A DNA stretch of 64,000 bases from Paracoccaceae bacterium. GTDB taxonomy: Bacteria; Pseudomonadota; Alphaproteobacteria; Rhodobacterales; Rhodobacteraceae. A program made the position numbers and the translations under genes. The notes beneath the pieces were generated by a model. It was not told the DNA's origin and did no database searches. It saw nothing but the letters and a program-made list of their open reading frames with translations. Of this stretch, positions 39,475 through 48,521 are shown piece after piece (positions within the stretch are counted from its first letter, which is position 1; the number at the start of each line of letters is the position of its first letter). The DNA lies in the NCBI GenBank assembly GCA_022763485.1, contig JALEGX010000086.1:48635-112634 (forward strand). The letters are read 5' to 3'.

Positions 39475-40236
39475 ATGCGGCCCCTGTTCCTACGGTTTCT
39501 GCTCTTGCTGATCGGATGGCTATATGCCTCCGTCGCCTGCGCTGAGCAGCCGCCCGTCGCGCTGGTCTTCGGGATCGGCAGCTATGACAGCGGGCCGGAC
39601 CTACCGAACGCCCGTAACGATGCGCAGGCAATTCACATGGCGCTCAGCAAGGCGGGTTACCGATCAGAGCTGGTACTGGACGCCACCCGCGGCGATGCGC
39701 TGCTTGCCCTGGCGCAGCTGCGGCTCACCGCCACACAAGCAAATCAGGCGCTGATTTTCTTTTCCGGGCACGGGGCCATTGTGAATGGCCAAAGCTATGT
39801 TTTCTTCCGCGATTCCGGCCTGTCGGCCTCCGATGCGATCAGCAGCGCCTTGCCACAGGCACTGCTGGTCAAATCCATCGCGGACCGCCCGCGCCAGAAG
39901 ATCATCCTGCTGGACATCTGCCGGGACAACCCTTGGCAGGGGGGCGAAATTCCCTCGCCCCCGCCCGCTTGGACACAGCCGGGCGGCGTATTTCTGGCCC
40001 ATGCCACCCAACCCGGCAAACCCGCCTATGACGGGCGCAACGCGCTGAGCCCCTTCACCACAGCGCTCTTGGAGCAGCTCCTTTACCCGCCAACCTCGAT
40101 CGAGGACTTCTTTCGCGCGGTCAGGCTCCGGGTGGTCCAGCTGACGGGTGGGCGTCAGGTTCCCACAACCCAATCCACATTGCTTTACCCGGCACAGCTC
40201 TTGCCCCTCAGGACGCCGATTGCGGAAGCGGAATGA
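39475..40236 (+). CDS. Secreted caspase-like (peptidase C14) protein
   Basis: A 253-residue caspase-fold protein with a signal peptide (MRPLFLRFLLLLIGWLYASV, cleavage near CAEQ). The catalytic dyad is present: His99 in IFFSGHGAIVNG and Cys149 in ILLDICRDNPWQ. The fold's opening strand is ALVFGIGSYDSGPDLPNA with the typical NDA motif after it. Such proteins cleave after basic residues in many cases; here the location would be the periplasm or outside. The start ATG abuts the upstream OmpA-like stop codon. Its last 29 bases overlap the end of the opposing GH16 gene. Confidence 0.87.
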   Translation: MRPLFLRFLLLLIGWLYASVACAEQPPVALVFGIGSYDSGPDLPNARNDAQAIHMALSKAGYRSELVLDATRGDALLALAQLRLTATQANQALIFFSGHGAIVNGQSYVFFRDSGLSASDAISSALPQALLVKSIADRPRQKIILLDICRDNPWQGGEIPSPPPAWTQPGGVFLAHATQPGKPAYDGRNALSPFTTALLEQLLYPPTSIEDFFRAVRLRVVQLTGGRQVPTTQSTLLYPAQLLPLRTPIAEAE

Positions 40237-40939
40237 AGCGCACCCAATCAAAAACGGCCTTGGCTGCATGGTCCGATACGGTTTCCCCAGACCAGCTCGC
40301 GATTGATTTGTCTGCGGCCCAGAGGTTCAGAAACAGGTATCCCGGCACCTTGGGCAGGCGCGCATCCTGCTCGGTGATTTCCAGAACCAGCTTGTCCTCA
40401 ACAAACCACCGCAGCGCCGTGGCGCTCCACTCGAACGCATAGCGCCGCGGACGATCCGCCGCATCGAACCCCAAGTCGACAAACCGGTTCTGCAACTGGC
40501 CATCGACAAACCAGGCCGCATGCAGGCGCGTGGTATCCCGGCCCAGAAACTCGACATCGATTTCATCATGGCGTGTACCGTAATAGGCCCCGGTATAAAG
40601 GAAAAAGCCCGTCACCACGCCGGATCCGCGCGCTGGCTGTATCATCGCCTCATAACGCCCAAAGCCGCTGCGCATCAACCTCCGTAGAGATCCACCCTCA
40701 AAACCGTTATTCCGCCCATTAACCGGTTTCAGGCTGAGTGCGACGCCGTCACCAGCGACAACACGCGCGCGTCGCCAGTCCGTATCGAAACCTGGATGCG
40801 AAAAATCGTAGTCCGCAACTGCCCACTTGCTGACATCGATCTGTTGGAACACATCCCGAAACGCTCCAGCCAAAGGTTCTCCGGCCCCCGCAGGCCCTGC
40901 GAGAGAGAGGCTCACCGCCAAACACACACAAATTTTCAT
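40208..40939 (-). CDS. Secreted glycoside hydrolase family 16 endoglycanase
   Basis: A 243-residue GH16 enzyme with a signal peptide (MKICVCLAVSLSLAGPAGAG). The catalytic motif is DEIDVEFLG, nucleophile Glu126 and acid/base Glu130, the classic ExDxE of beta-1,3-1,4-glucanases, ExoK-like glycanases and agarases. The aromatic substrate-side residues YTGAYYGTRH precede it. It is most likely an endo-acting enzyme that trims the chains of the nearby polysaccharide system, in the way ExoK does for succinoglycan; the linkage cannot be told. Confidence 0.9.
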   Translation of the reverse strand: MKICVCLAVSLSLAGPAGAGEPLAGAFRDVFQQIDVSKWAVADYDFSHPGFDTDWRRARVVAGDGVALSLKPVNGRNNGFEGGSLRRLMRSGFGRYEAMIQPARGSGVVTGFFLYTGAYYGTRHDEIDVEFLGRDTTRLHAAWFVDGQLQNRFVDLGFDAADRPRRYAFEWSATALRWFVEDKLVLEITEQDARLPKVPGYLFLNLWAADKSIASWSGETVSDHAAKAVFDWVRFIPLPQSAS

Positions 40940-41129
40940 ACCCCACCCATAGGGTTAACAGAAGTTAACCTTAATGAGGCTGTCCTGTGCGCGCTGCAGG
41001 GGCAATGGAATTCTTAACAAATGGTTAACGCACGTCGGCGGTGCCGTGTGCCCCCCCTTTTCCGGGCTGGTCTTAAGCTCTCGGAAACCGGCGCGTGTCA
41101 TCGTGTTGCAGAACAAAACGGATCTGTTG

Positions 41130-42341
41130 ATGTTGTCTGACACACGCAAACCCCGGATGATGATCCTGTTGCTGCTTGTTTCGCAAGGCCTGACCGCCTG
41201 TCTGGGGGCCTCACCTCGGCTGGCCCCGGCAATTGCCGAACCGAACACGCGACCGGCCCGGAATTTCACCTCATTCGCCCATTCGTTGGAGTGTATGGAC
41301 AAGCTTCTGGCCCGCACTGGCGGGCGCCGATATCTGATTTCGTCCAACGGTTTGCCCGACAAGACACGGGATATCGATCTGGGCGCGGACGACATGCTGA
41401 TCAATGCGATCAGCCAGATGAACGCCACCAACAAGAAATATGTGTTTCTGGATCAGGCGCTCCTCAAGGACTTTGGTCAGCTTGAACTGCTGACTTCGCG
41501 CAAAGACGAAGAAATAGAGCCGCAGATCTACATCCGCGGCTCGATCAGCCAATTGGATGAACGCACGAGTGATGCCGGCGCAACCGGAGATTATGACGCG
41601 TCCAGCAAGCGCAGCGTTTCAGACCTCTATTTCCGCGGCACCCGCAAGCTGTCCATTGTCACCGTGGACATGCATCTGGTGCAATATCCCTCCCGCCGAG
41701 TGATCCCGGGCGCGTCGGTCGCGAACTCCATGGTCGTCTCGCAACGGCGGTTGGACGGGCGGATCGTCGGGCTGATCAATCAGGGGACACTTGGCCTACC
41801 GATCTATATCGAAAGGATCGAAAGCAAGGGGCAGGCCGTGCGAAACCTGATCGAAGTCGGGGTGATAGAGCTGTTGGGACGCCACGCGAATGTGCCCTAT
41901 TGGTCCTGCCTGGCAGCGTCACACACCGACTCGCTTCAGAACGAACGACAAGAACGTAGGGCCACCGTATCGGGGGACCTCGCCCGCATCACTGAAGCGC
42001 AAGAGATCCTTGGCCAGATCGGCCTGCTCGGATCGCATCAGCCCGGAGTGCTGGATCAGCCAACCAAGCAGGCGATCAGCAGATTCCAGGATCAGCAGCG
42101 GCTGCTCCCCAACGGGATCGTGGATTTTGACACTTTGCGGGCCTTGAGGGAACAGGCGCGGGTCACCGCTGAAAAACCCCGACCACAAGCGGCCACACCC
42201 GCGCCCGCCAAAGCCCTGCCACCGCCGCCCAAACGGTCCAAGCGCAACACGGAACCGGGTTTGACGCGCAAGAATTGTTCAGGGGATCGCCATTGCAGCG
42301 ATCACTATCTGAACCTCTATGACTACATAAAGAACCTCTGA
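41130..42341 (+). CDS. CsgG-like lipoprotein with peptidoglycan-binding domain
   Basis: A 403-residue predicted lipoprotein (ILLLLVSQGLTACLGAS, lipobox LTAC). Residues about 40-270 resemble the CsgG/HfaB fold: SNGLPDKTRDIDLGADDMLI, KKYVFLDQALLKDFGQLELL, then YIRGSISQLDERTSD and VDMHLVQYPSRRVIPG. CsgG forms an outer-membrane export pore for curli and HfaB helps anchor the holdfast. Residues about 275-340 are a PG_binding_1-type domain (LARITEAQEILGQIGLLG, then ISRFQDQQRLLPNGIVD). A Pro/Ala linker and a Cys-containing tail follow. The start at 41130 is uncertain; an ATG nine codons later also works. Confidence 0.75.
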   Translation: MLSDTRKPRMMILLLLVSQGLTACLGASPRLAPAIAEPNTRPARNFTSFAHSLECMDKLLARTGGRRYLISSNGLPDKTRDIDLGADDMLINAISQMNATNKKYVFLDQALLKDFGQLELLTSRKDEEIEPQIYIRGSISQLDERTSDAGATGDYDASSKRSVSDLYFRGTRKLSIVTVDMHLVQYPSRRVIPGASVANSMVVSQRRLDGRIVGLINQGTLGLPIYIERIESKGQAVRNLIEVGVIELLGRHANVPYWSCLAASHTDSLQNERQERRATVSGDLARITEAQEILGQIGLLGSHQPGVLDQPTKQAISRFQDQQRLLPNGIVDFDTLRALREQARVTAEKPRPQAATPAPAKALPPPPKRSKRNTEPGLTRKNCSGDRHCSDHYLNLYDYIKNL

Positions 42342-42549
42342 GCGGCTGGGGCGCCTGGCAGTCCCAAACACGTGAGGGAGCAGGTAAACAACTCGCGCAC
42401 TGACGGGAAAAACCTCCGCCACACGTACATCTTACGCGCCCTGCTCTTCGCCCTTTGCCCCTTGATTTGCGTCCCAAATACGGACGTCGGCCATTCCCAT
42501 GCTTCACACGGAAACGGCGCCCGTTTGAAAACCGCGGCTTGGGGCCGGA
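42342..42549. other. Gap between convergent CsgG-like and OmpA-like genes
   Basis: A 208-base gap between convergent stops. No gene, strong hairpin or repeat is visible. Confidence 0.4.
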
Positions 42550-43080
42550 TCAGTTGCAACTCTTTGCGAACAGGGCAACGCGGCGATTGTGGCGCGACGT
42601 CGGCTTGAACCCCGGCAAAGGCTGATCCTCACCTTCCGAGGCAACTTCCCGCACCCGTTCGGGCGCAGCAAGGCGCCGCCGCAACTCGTTTGCGACCGCC
42701 TGGGCCCGTTCCAGTGCAATCTGACGGTTCTGTTCGGCCGGGCCGCTGCTGTCGGAATGGCCGACAAGACGCAAGCAGGCATTCTGCATCAGCGGGCTTT
42801 GCAGCACGTCGGCCAGCACAGAAATCTGCGCCAATGCCCCCGCATCCAGACCGGTGCCGCCAGAGGCAAAGAACACGTGGTTTTCGCGCATTTCCGCGTC
42901 CGGCGTCCTGGTATCGGCAGGTGGTGTCGGCGTGTCCTCCAGATCACAGCCTTCAGACCTTAAACCATATTGTTCAAACACTTTTTCACACAGCTGCTGT
43001 GAGGTCAGAGACACCCCCTGGCCCGGCGCAAGGACGGCACCTGCCAACAGCAGGCTGGAAAGGAATGCAATGTGTTTCAT
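42550..43080 (-). CDS. OmpA-family protein, secreted (second copy)
   Basis: A 176-residue periplasmic protein with a signal peptide (MKHIAFLSSLLLAGAVLAPG) and AGGAGG six bases before the ATG. The OmpA-like domain has HVFFASGGTGLDAG, LVGHSDSSGPAEQNRQIALE and HNRRVALFAK. The N-terminal segment SQQLCEKVFEQYGLRSEGCD holds two cysteines. It shares the domain and size with the OmpA-like gene at 38857, but the sequences differ enough that this is an old paralogue at best. Confidence 0.87.
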   Translation of the reverse strand: MKHIAFLSSLLLAGAVLAPGQGVSLTSQQLCEKVFEQYGLRSEGCDLEDTPTPPADTRTPDAEMRENHVFFASGGTGLDAGALAQISVLADVLQSPLMQNACLRLVGHSDSSGPAEQNRQIALERAQAVANELRRRLAAPERVREVASEGEDQPLPGFKPTSRHNRRVALFAKSCN

Positions 43081-43208
43081 GTCGGGCCTCCTGAAGCGGA
43101 TCCTAGGCGACAAGGAATAACAGGGACTAAAGAAACTCTCTTCAAAACACGGTAAATCGTTCCCCCTTCGTTTACGCCTTGTTCTTTCGAATCTCTGAGA
43201 TTGAGCAC

Positions 43209-44396
43209 ATGCAAAGCGAATCTTCCAATTTGACCCAAAGCGCCGCGGCCCCGAAATCGCGGCACACCTGGATTGACGCGCTCAGGTTGCTGGCCGGGCT
43301 GTCCATGGTCGGGCTGCATGCCACCGCTGATGCAAACGGTCAGCCCTTTCCAGACTGGCCTGTCGAAGACCGGGTGATCCCCATGCTCTTGCGCGCGGTG
43401 CTCTATACCGCTCGGACCGAACTCTTTCTCATGATTTCGATCTTTCTGCTGTTTCTGTCGCTGTCTGTCAGACCACGCCCCTATGCACATGTCGTCGGCG
43501 AACAGGCAAAGCGCCTGCTGGTGCCGTTCCTGTTCTGGACAGCGTTCTATGCGGTCTACAACCTGATCAAAGCGGACAGTTTCGGATATCTGGTGAGCGA
43601 GGTCAGCAGGATTTCCTCTGCGCAGGCCTGGGTCGGTTTTCTAAGCCTGGGAACCGTCAAATATCATATGCACTTCATCCCGACGCTTTTTGGGTTGGTG
43701 CTGCTCTACCCGCTTTATCGCAAGGCCTATGATCACCCCGTGCTGGGGCTGTCGATCCTTGGATTTCTGCTGATCAAACGCGAGCTGGACGGCATCATCT
43801 ATGCCCAGTTCTGGGGCCACGATCTGCTGCCCTTTCTGGTCCGGGCGGTAAAAATCGCCACATATGCGGGCTATGGCATGGCAGCTGCGGCCTTCGCCGG
43901 GCTTTGGCAGAAACATGCCCAAGCCAGGTTGCGCCTGTGGTTTCTACCTGCACTGACCCTTGGTGTTTTTCTGTTCTACTTCAAGCTCCTGGCCTCCTGG
44001 CAAACGATTGAAACCGGAACATGGCCCTTTGACTATACGCCGGGCTACTGGGCTGATTTCCTGATGCCTGCCGTGCTCATGCTGATCTGCATGAGCCTGG
44101 CCCATCGAGCCTGGCCGGCGGCTCTGTCGCGGGCGGCAAGATATTCCTTCGGGATCTATCTGTGCCATCCGATTTTTCTGGACCTTGCCGAAATTGCCTT
44201 GCGCCACAGCCACTTCACCCCGCTGACACAGATCCTTCTGGAAATCACCTGGACGATCCCTTTGACCGCAGGGTTTGTCTGGCTTCTGTCCCGATCCCCG
44301 CATCTGGGCTGGACCATCGGTCTGGGCCCGCTGCCCTCTCCAAGCCGCGCCTTCCGGCATCTCGATGCTGTCATGAAAAGGAAACCGAAATGCTGA
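43209..44396 (+). CDS. Acyltransferase 3 family membrane protein
   Basis: A 395-residue multi-pass membrane protein of the acyltransferase 3 (OafA/ExoZ) family, which adds acetyl or other acyl groups to surface sugars. It begins with the family pattern WIDALRLLAGLSMVGLHATAD and RLLVPFLFWTAFY, has about ten membrane segments, and near the end has SFGIYLCHPIFLDLAEIAL, the typical C-terminal motif. The start at 43209 is chosen as the first ATG before that block. Its end overlaps the next gene by seven bases, so it is co-translated with the STAS-nucleotidyltransferase. Confidence 0.9.
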   Translation: MQSESSNLTQSAAAPKSRHTWIDALRLLAGLSMVGLHATADANGQPFPDWPVEDRVIPMLLRAVLYTARTELFLMISIFLLFLSLSVRPRPYAHVVGEQAKRLLVPFLFWTAFYAVYNLIKADSFGYLVSEVSRISSAQAWVGFLSLGTVKYHMHFIPTLFGLVLLYPLYRKAYDHPVLGLSILGFLLIKRELDGIIYAQFWGHDLLPFLVRAVKIATYAGYGMAAAAFAGLWQKHAQARLRLWFLPALTLGVFLFYFKLLASWQTIETGTWPFDYTPGYWADFLMPAVLMLICMSLAHRAWPAALSRAARYSFGIYLCHPIFLDLAEIALRHSHFTPLTQILLEITWTIPLTAGFVWLLSRSPHLGWTIGLGPLPSPSRAFRHLDAVMKRKPKC

Positions 44397-45889
44397 TCGA
44401 ACGTGATGAAATCGGAATGATCCCCGTGCTCCGGGCCTCGACCAAGCAAATGACGTCCGCTGATTTTCTGCCGCTGGACGAAGCCCGCTCGCACATATTG
44501 GAGCAAGGCCGAAGCGCGTTGTTGGTCGATCTGTCCGGTGTCCGGAAGATCACCAAATCGGGGATCGGCGCGCTTGCCGAATTTGCCACCAGCTTTCCAC
44601 ATGGGTTTCTGTCCGGCTTCGTGGCGCCCCCGTCGCGCATTGCCGAAACCATTTCAGGCAGCCCGTTGGGGTCATTGATCCCCCTCTTCTCTTCCCAGGC
44701 GCAGGCCATCGACACACAGGCATTCCGCCGCCATCGTCTGGCGGGGACACGGGCGGTGGTGCTCTGCGCAGGCGCCGGATCCCGCATGGCGCCCCTGACC
44801 CGGACAACCCCGAAACCGATGCTGGACTTTCTGGGCAAACCAATCCTGGAGCACATCCTGGATCATCTGGGCAGCTTCGGGATCAGGGATATCTTGCTGA
44901 ATCCCGGCCACAATGGCCATGTCATCCACCAACATTTCACCAACCCGCGCACCCGAAACCTCTTCTTCCTGAACGAAGGGCGCAAAACGGGCGGGATCTG
45001 GCAGGCAGAACCACTGGGGTCCGCCAGCACGCTGGCCCGGTTTTTCCATCGCCACAGCGCCTTTACCGATGATTTCTTTGTTCTCTGCGGTGACGCGCTG
45101 ATTGATCTGGATCTGGCCGCGATGCACGACCTACACCGCCGGACGGGCGCAATGATCACGATCGCCGCACGTCGGGTGCCCAGGTCAGAGACCCATAAAT
45201 ACGGGATGATCGCGACCGGAGCGGACGGGCGGATCACGGCGTTTCAGGAAAAACCTCAGCCAGATCAGGCCTGTTCCGATCTGGCCAGCACGGGTGTCTA
45301 CCTGATGAACCCCGCACTCTTTGATCTTGTCGAAGATACGCCCGGACAGGATATCGGAACGGACCTTCTGCCCCTGCTGTTGAAACAGGGTGTACCGCTA
45401 CACGCATATGATTCCGCGTTTTCGTGGACAGACATTGGATGCGGACGGGACCTTGCCAGCGCGCTTTTCAAGGCACTGGATCAGGGTGTTCCCGGCGCCT
45501 CCCCTACCGGTCACCAGATCCGGCCGGGCCTGTGGGCCGCGGAAGGGGCACGGATTTCACCAGAGGCACGGATCGACGGGGCCTGCTACGTCGGTAGAAA
45601 CGCCATCATCGAAAAGGACGCCCACATCGAAGGGCCGGCCGTCATCGGCGACAATTGCCATATCGAAGGGCAAAGCCTGATCCGGAACTCGGTCCTCTTT
45701 CCAGAAACATATGTGCGCGCGCGCGCATGGGTCGACCGGATGATCGCCAGTGGCGGCTGGGCCGTCGCCCATGAATATGCCGATGGAAAACCCCGTAGCG
45801 CCGCGCCACTGGAACGGGTCGGTCCACTGCCCCGTCCCGCAGAGCCGCCGCAAACGACGCGGATCATGCGCGCGGGAGGTGCAAAATGA
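44390..45889 (+). CDS. STAS domain-nucleotidyltransferase fusion
   Basis: A 499-residue protein with an unusual architecture. Residues about 5-105 look like a STAS (anti-anti-sigma) domain: LLVDLSGVRKITKSGIGALA, with the Ser at the position phosphorylated in SpoIIAA. Residues 120-360 are an NDP-sugar pyrophosphorylase: AVVLCAGAGSRMAPLTRTTP then KPMLDFLGKPILEH, and CGDALIDLDLAAM. Residues 370-470 form a left-handed beta-helix (ISPEARIDGACYVGRNAIIE, then GPAVIGDNCHIEG). It likely makes an activated sugar for the GT2 encoded two genes downstream. The start at 44390 follows AAGGA. Confidence 0.88.
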   Translation: MLIERDEIGMIPVLRASTKQMTSADFLPLDEARSHILEQGRSALLVDLSGVRKITKSGIGALAEFATSFPHGFLSGFVAPPSRIAETISGSPLGSLIPLFSSQAQAIDTQAFRRHRLAGTRAVVLCAGAGSRMAPLTRTTPKPMLDFLGKPILEHILDHLGSFGIRDILLNPGHNGHVIHQHFTNPRTRNLFFLNEGRKTGGIWQAEPLGSASTLARFFHRHSAFTDDFFVLCGDALIDLDLAAMHDLHRRTGAMITIAARRVPRSETHKYGMIATGADGRITAFQEKPQPDQACSDLASTGVYLMNPALFDLVEDTPGQDIGTDLLPLLLKQGVPLHAYDSAFSWTDIGCGRDLASALFKALDQGVPGASPTGHQIRPGLWAAEGARISPEARIDGACYVGRNAIIEKDAHIEGPAVIGDNCHIEGQSLIRNSVLFPETYVRARAWVDRMIASGGWAVAHEYADGKPRSAAPLERVGPLPRPAEPPQTTRIMRAGGAK

Positions 45890-46650
45890 TACGTTTGCGC
45901 GCGGCCTTGTCGCTGGCTTTGATCTGGTTGGTCCTTTGCCCCCAACCGGGGCGCGCCGATGAGCGGTTCTGGGTCCTTTGGGAGCGGTTCGAACACGTCG
46001 GCGAAGGATGCCCGAGCGGTCCGAACTGCATCTTGAAACGGGATTTCAAAAGCAGGCTGCTGGGCAATGGCAGCACCCAGAACCTGTATCGCCTTTTCGG
46101 CGCAATCTCTCCCGGGCCGAACACGGTCATTCCCCCATCGGCCCATCCCCTGGCGCCGCGGGTCTGCACGTCATCCGACACCCAGATCACACTGGGCTTC
46201 GACCCGGAGAAAACCCCCAAGTCAGTAAAGATTGAGGCTTTGCGGGGGATTGATGCGATCTTTGTGGATCTGCGTGCGCTCAAATCGCCACCGGGATATC
46301 CCGATCACTTCGGTGCAAGCATCCATGACGAATTCGTTGCCTATCTGGAAAACGCGGGACTGCGTGTCCTGGATGAAACACAGATCGCGCGCGAACCCGG
46401 GCAGCCCAGGTTGAGCGTCTTCTTTTCCTTCACCGACCGGGATGGCACCTGTGACTATGTCTATTCGGTCTTCGCCAGTCTTGCCCAGGATGTGCTTCTG
46501 TCCCGCGACCTGCGGATCAAGGTGTCTGCCGGGGTCTGGTCCTTTTCCACCTCTTCGACCGCAGCCAATCATTCCGGGACCGAGCGTGATGCGATCCTGC
46601 AGGTTGCCCAGGCTTTGGTCCGCGACCACCAGCAGGTCAATCCAAGATAA
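45886..46650 (+). CDS. Secreted protein of unknown function
   Basis: A 254-residue protein with an N-terminal signal (MIRLRAALSLALIWLVLCPQ, cleavage near GRADE). The mature part has an aromatic-rich start (RFWVLWERFEHVGEGC), six cysteines in all, and FFSFTDRDGTCDYVYSVFAS near the C-terminus. No known family is seen. It overlaps the upstream nucleotidyltransferase gene by four bases and precedes the glycosyltransferase gene, so it probably works in the same pathway. Confidence 0.75.
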   Translation: MIRLRAALSLALIWLVLCPQPGRADERFWVLWERFEHVGEGCPSGPNCILKRDFKSRLLGNGSTQNLYRLFGAISPGPNTVIPPSAHPLAPRVCTSSDTQITLGFDPEKTPKSVKIEALRGIDAIFVDLRALKSPPGYPDHFGASIHDEFVAYLENAGLRVLDETQIAREPGQPRLSVFFSFTDRDGTCDYVYSVFASLAQDVLLSRDLRIKVSAGVWSFSTSSTAANHSGTERDAILQVAQALVRDHQQVNPR

Positions 46651-46694
46651 TCCTGTCGCGTTAACGTCATCGACCAGAGGACCTCATCCGCCCT

Positions 46695-48521
46695 ATGAGC
46701 ACCCCCTATTTCAAACGTTTCGAGGCGCGCAAACCAGCGCGGTTTCCTGCGATGACCACGCAGCGCACCGCGCTCTGGCACCTGCTTGCCGGCATGACCG
46801 TCGCGTCCGCCGCCATCTACCTGTTCTGGCGCTGGACAAGTTCGCTGAACCCTGACGCGATGGCGTTCTCAGTTGTCGTGGCGATCGCGGAAACCCTGTT
46901 CTTTGTCGGCACGCTGCTGTTTTATTTCGACATTTGGACCGAAGGCGATACACCGCAACAATCGGCACCAAAGACCCGTGCAGAGGCCCGAATTGACGAT
47001 GAGCGGGCCGCCATCTCAGTTGATGTGCTGATCACCACGCTCGACGAACCCGAACCCATTGTGCGCCCCACGATTGAGGCCGCCTTGGCGTTGTCTGTTC
47101 CCGAAAACACCAATGTGCAACTGCACCTGCTTGACGACGGCAACCGCCCGGCGATGGCAAAATTGGCACAGGCCTTCGGGATCGGTTACTTCGCACGAAC
47201 CGAAAACGAAGGGTTCAAGGCGGGCAACCTGCGGCATGCACTGCTCAGGACACAGGGTGATTTCGTTCTGATCTGTGACGCGGACACCCGGGTCTTCCCC
47301 GGATTTCTGGTCGACACGCTGGGGTATTTCCGGGATCCTGATGTTGCCTGGGTACAGACGCCTCATTGGTTTTATGACATCCCGGAAGGGGAGACCTGGC
47401 AGGGCTGGAGCAAGCGCCGCCTGCCGTTTGGCGCCAAGGTTTTGGCGCCGCTTCTTGCCGCGCTCACCGGGCGTCGATGTGTCGGCCATGATCCGTTCAT
47501 GTCCGATGCCGCCGTTTTCTTTGACGTGATCCAGCGGCGGCGCAATCGCAACGGGGCCTCCTTCTGTTGCGGTGCCGGCTCCATTCACCGCCGGGAAGCC
47601 ATCTTTGACAGCGCGCTCAAGCAGAAAGCCCATCACGTGGCCTCGCTGCGGGATGAGTTCCGGTGCAAAACCCGCTCACCGGCCGCGACAGCCGCCAAAT
47701 TGCAGCCTTTCCGCTTCCATGTGTCCGAGGATATCCATACCTCCATCCTGCTTCATGGCGACCCCGAGACCAACTGGGTTTCGGTCTATCATCCCCAGGT
47801 CGAGGCGCGCATGTTGTCGCCTTGGAGCATGCGGGCCTGGGCGACGCAGCGGCTTAAATACGCGGGTGGCACATTCGACATCATGTTTCATGCCAACCCG
47901 CTCTGGAAACGTGGCATGCCCTGGCGCATCAAGCTGCACTACCTGTCGACCTTCTGGTCCTATCTGACCTCACTTTGGGCGCCGGTTCTGCTCTTGGCCC
48001 CTGCGGTGTCGCTGGTGACCGGCTGGGCCCCGGTCAAAGCCTATACCTTTGAATTCTTCGCACGCTTTCTGCCCATGGTCGTTCTTGGGGAAATGGCCAT
48101 GATCGTTGCCTGCAAGGGCCACTCGATCAGCAACGGCCGCACGCTGGCTGTCGCGACCCTGCCGCTGCAATGGCGCGCACTCTGGTCTGTCCTGCGCGGG
48201 CGGCGGCCGAAATTTCCTGCGACACCAAAGTTGCCGTTCCTTGAGTCCGGAATTCAGTTCGTCATTCCCAATATCCTCTTGCTGCTTGTTCTGGCTGCTG
48301 CGGGGCTCGCGGGCATCGCCCTGACCATCCTGGACCCGGACCAGCATTCGCAGTCGTTTCTTATGGTCAACCTGTTCTGGCTGGCGTGGAACATGTCCCT
48401 GCTTGGGCGGGTCATCGGCCCCGCGCTCTGGCATGCGCCGGGGCTGACAAAGCCGCTTCCGAGAACAGCTTCAAAACGAAAGGGTGCAGATGTTTCCCAA
48501 GCACTTGAGCAACAATCGTAA
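46695..48521 (+). CDS. Cellulose synthase-like family 2 glycosyltransferase
   Basis: A 608-residue processive GT2 enzyme. Two membrane segments open it (about residues 25-45 and 57-78). The cytoplasmic catalytic domain has DVLITTLDEPEPI, the DDG in LHLLDDGNRP, DAD (195-197) in LICDADTRVFPG, QTPHWFYDIP and SED (344-346). The last motif is QRLKYAGG rather than the usual Q(Q/R)xRW. Four or more membrane segments follow. It fits the role of polymerising and extruding a polysaccharide, but there is no PilZ domain or BcsB-type partner as in cellulose synthase. The next gene begins 32 bases before its stop. Confidence 0.92.
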   Translation: MSTPYFKRFEARKPARFPAMTTQRTALWHLLAGMTVASAAIYLFWRWTSSLNPDAMAFSVVVAIAETLFFVGTLLFYFDIWTEGDTPQQSAPKTRAEARIDDERAAISVDVLITTLDEPEPIVRPTIEAALALSVPENTNVQLHLLDDGNRPAMAKLAQAFGIGYFARTENEGFKAGNLRHALLRTQGDFVLICDADTRVFPGFLVDTLGYFRDPDVAWVQTPHWFYDIPEGETWQGWSKRRLPFGAKVLAPLLAALTGRRCVGHDPFMSDAAVFFDVIQRRRNRNGASFCCGAGSIHRREAIFDSALKQKAHHVASLRDEFRCKTRSPAATAAKLQPFRFHVSEDIHTSILLHGDPETNWVSVYHPQVEARMLSPWSMRAWATQRLKYAGGTFDIMFHANPLWKRGMPWRIKLHYLSTFWSYLTSLWAPVLLLAPAVSLVTGWAPVKAYTFEFFARFLPMVVLGEMAMIVACKGHSISNGRTLAVATLPLQWRALWSVLRGRRPKFPATPKLPFLESGIQFVIPNILLLLVLAAAGLAGIALTILDPDQHSQSFLMVNLFWLAWNMSLLGRVIGPALWHAPGLTKPLPRTASKRKGADVSQALEQQS

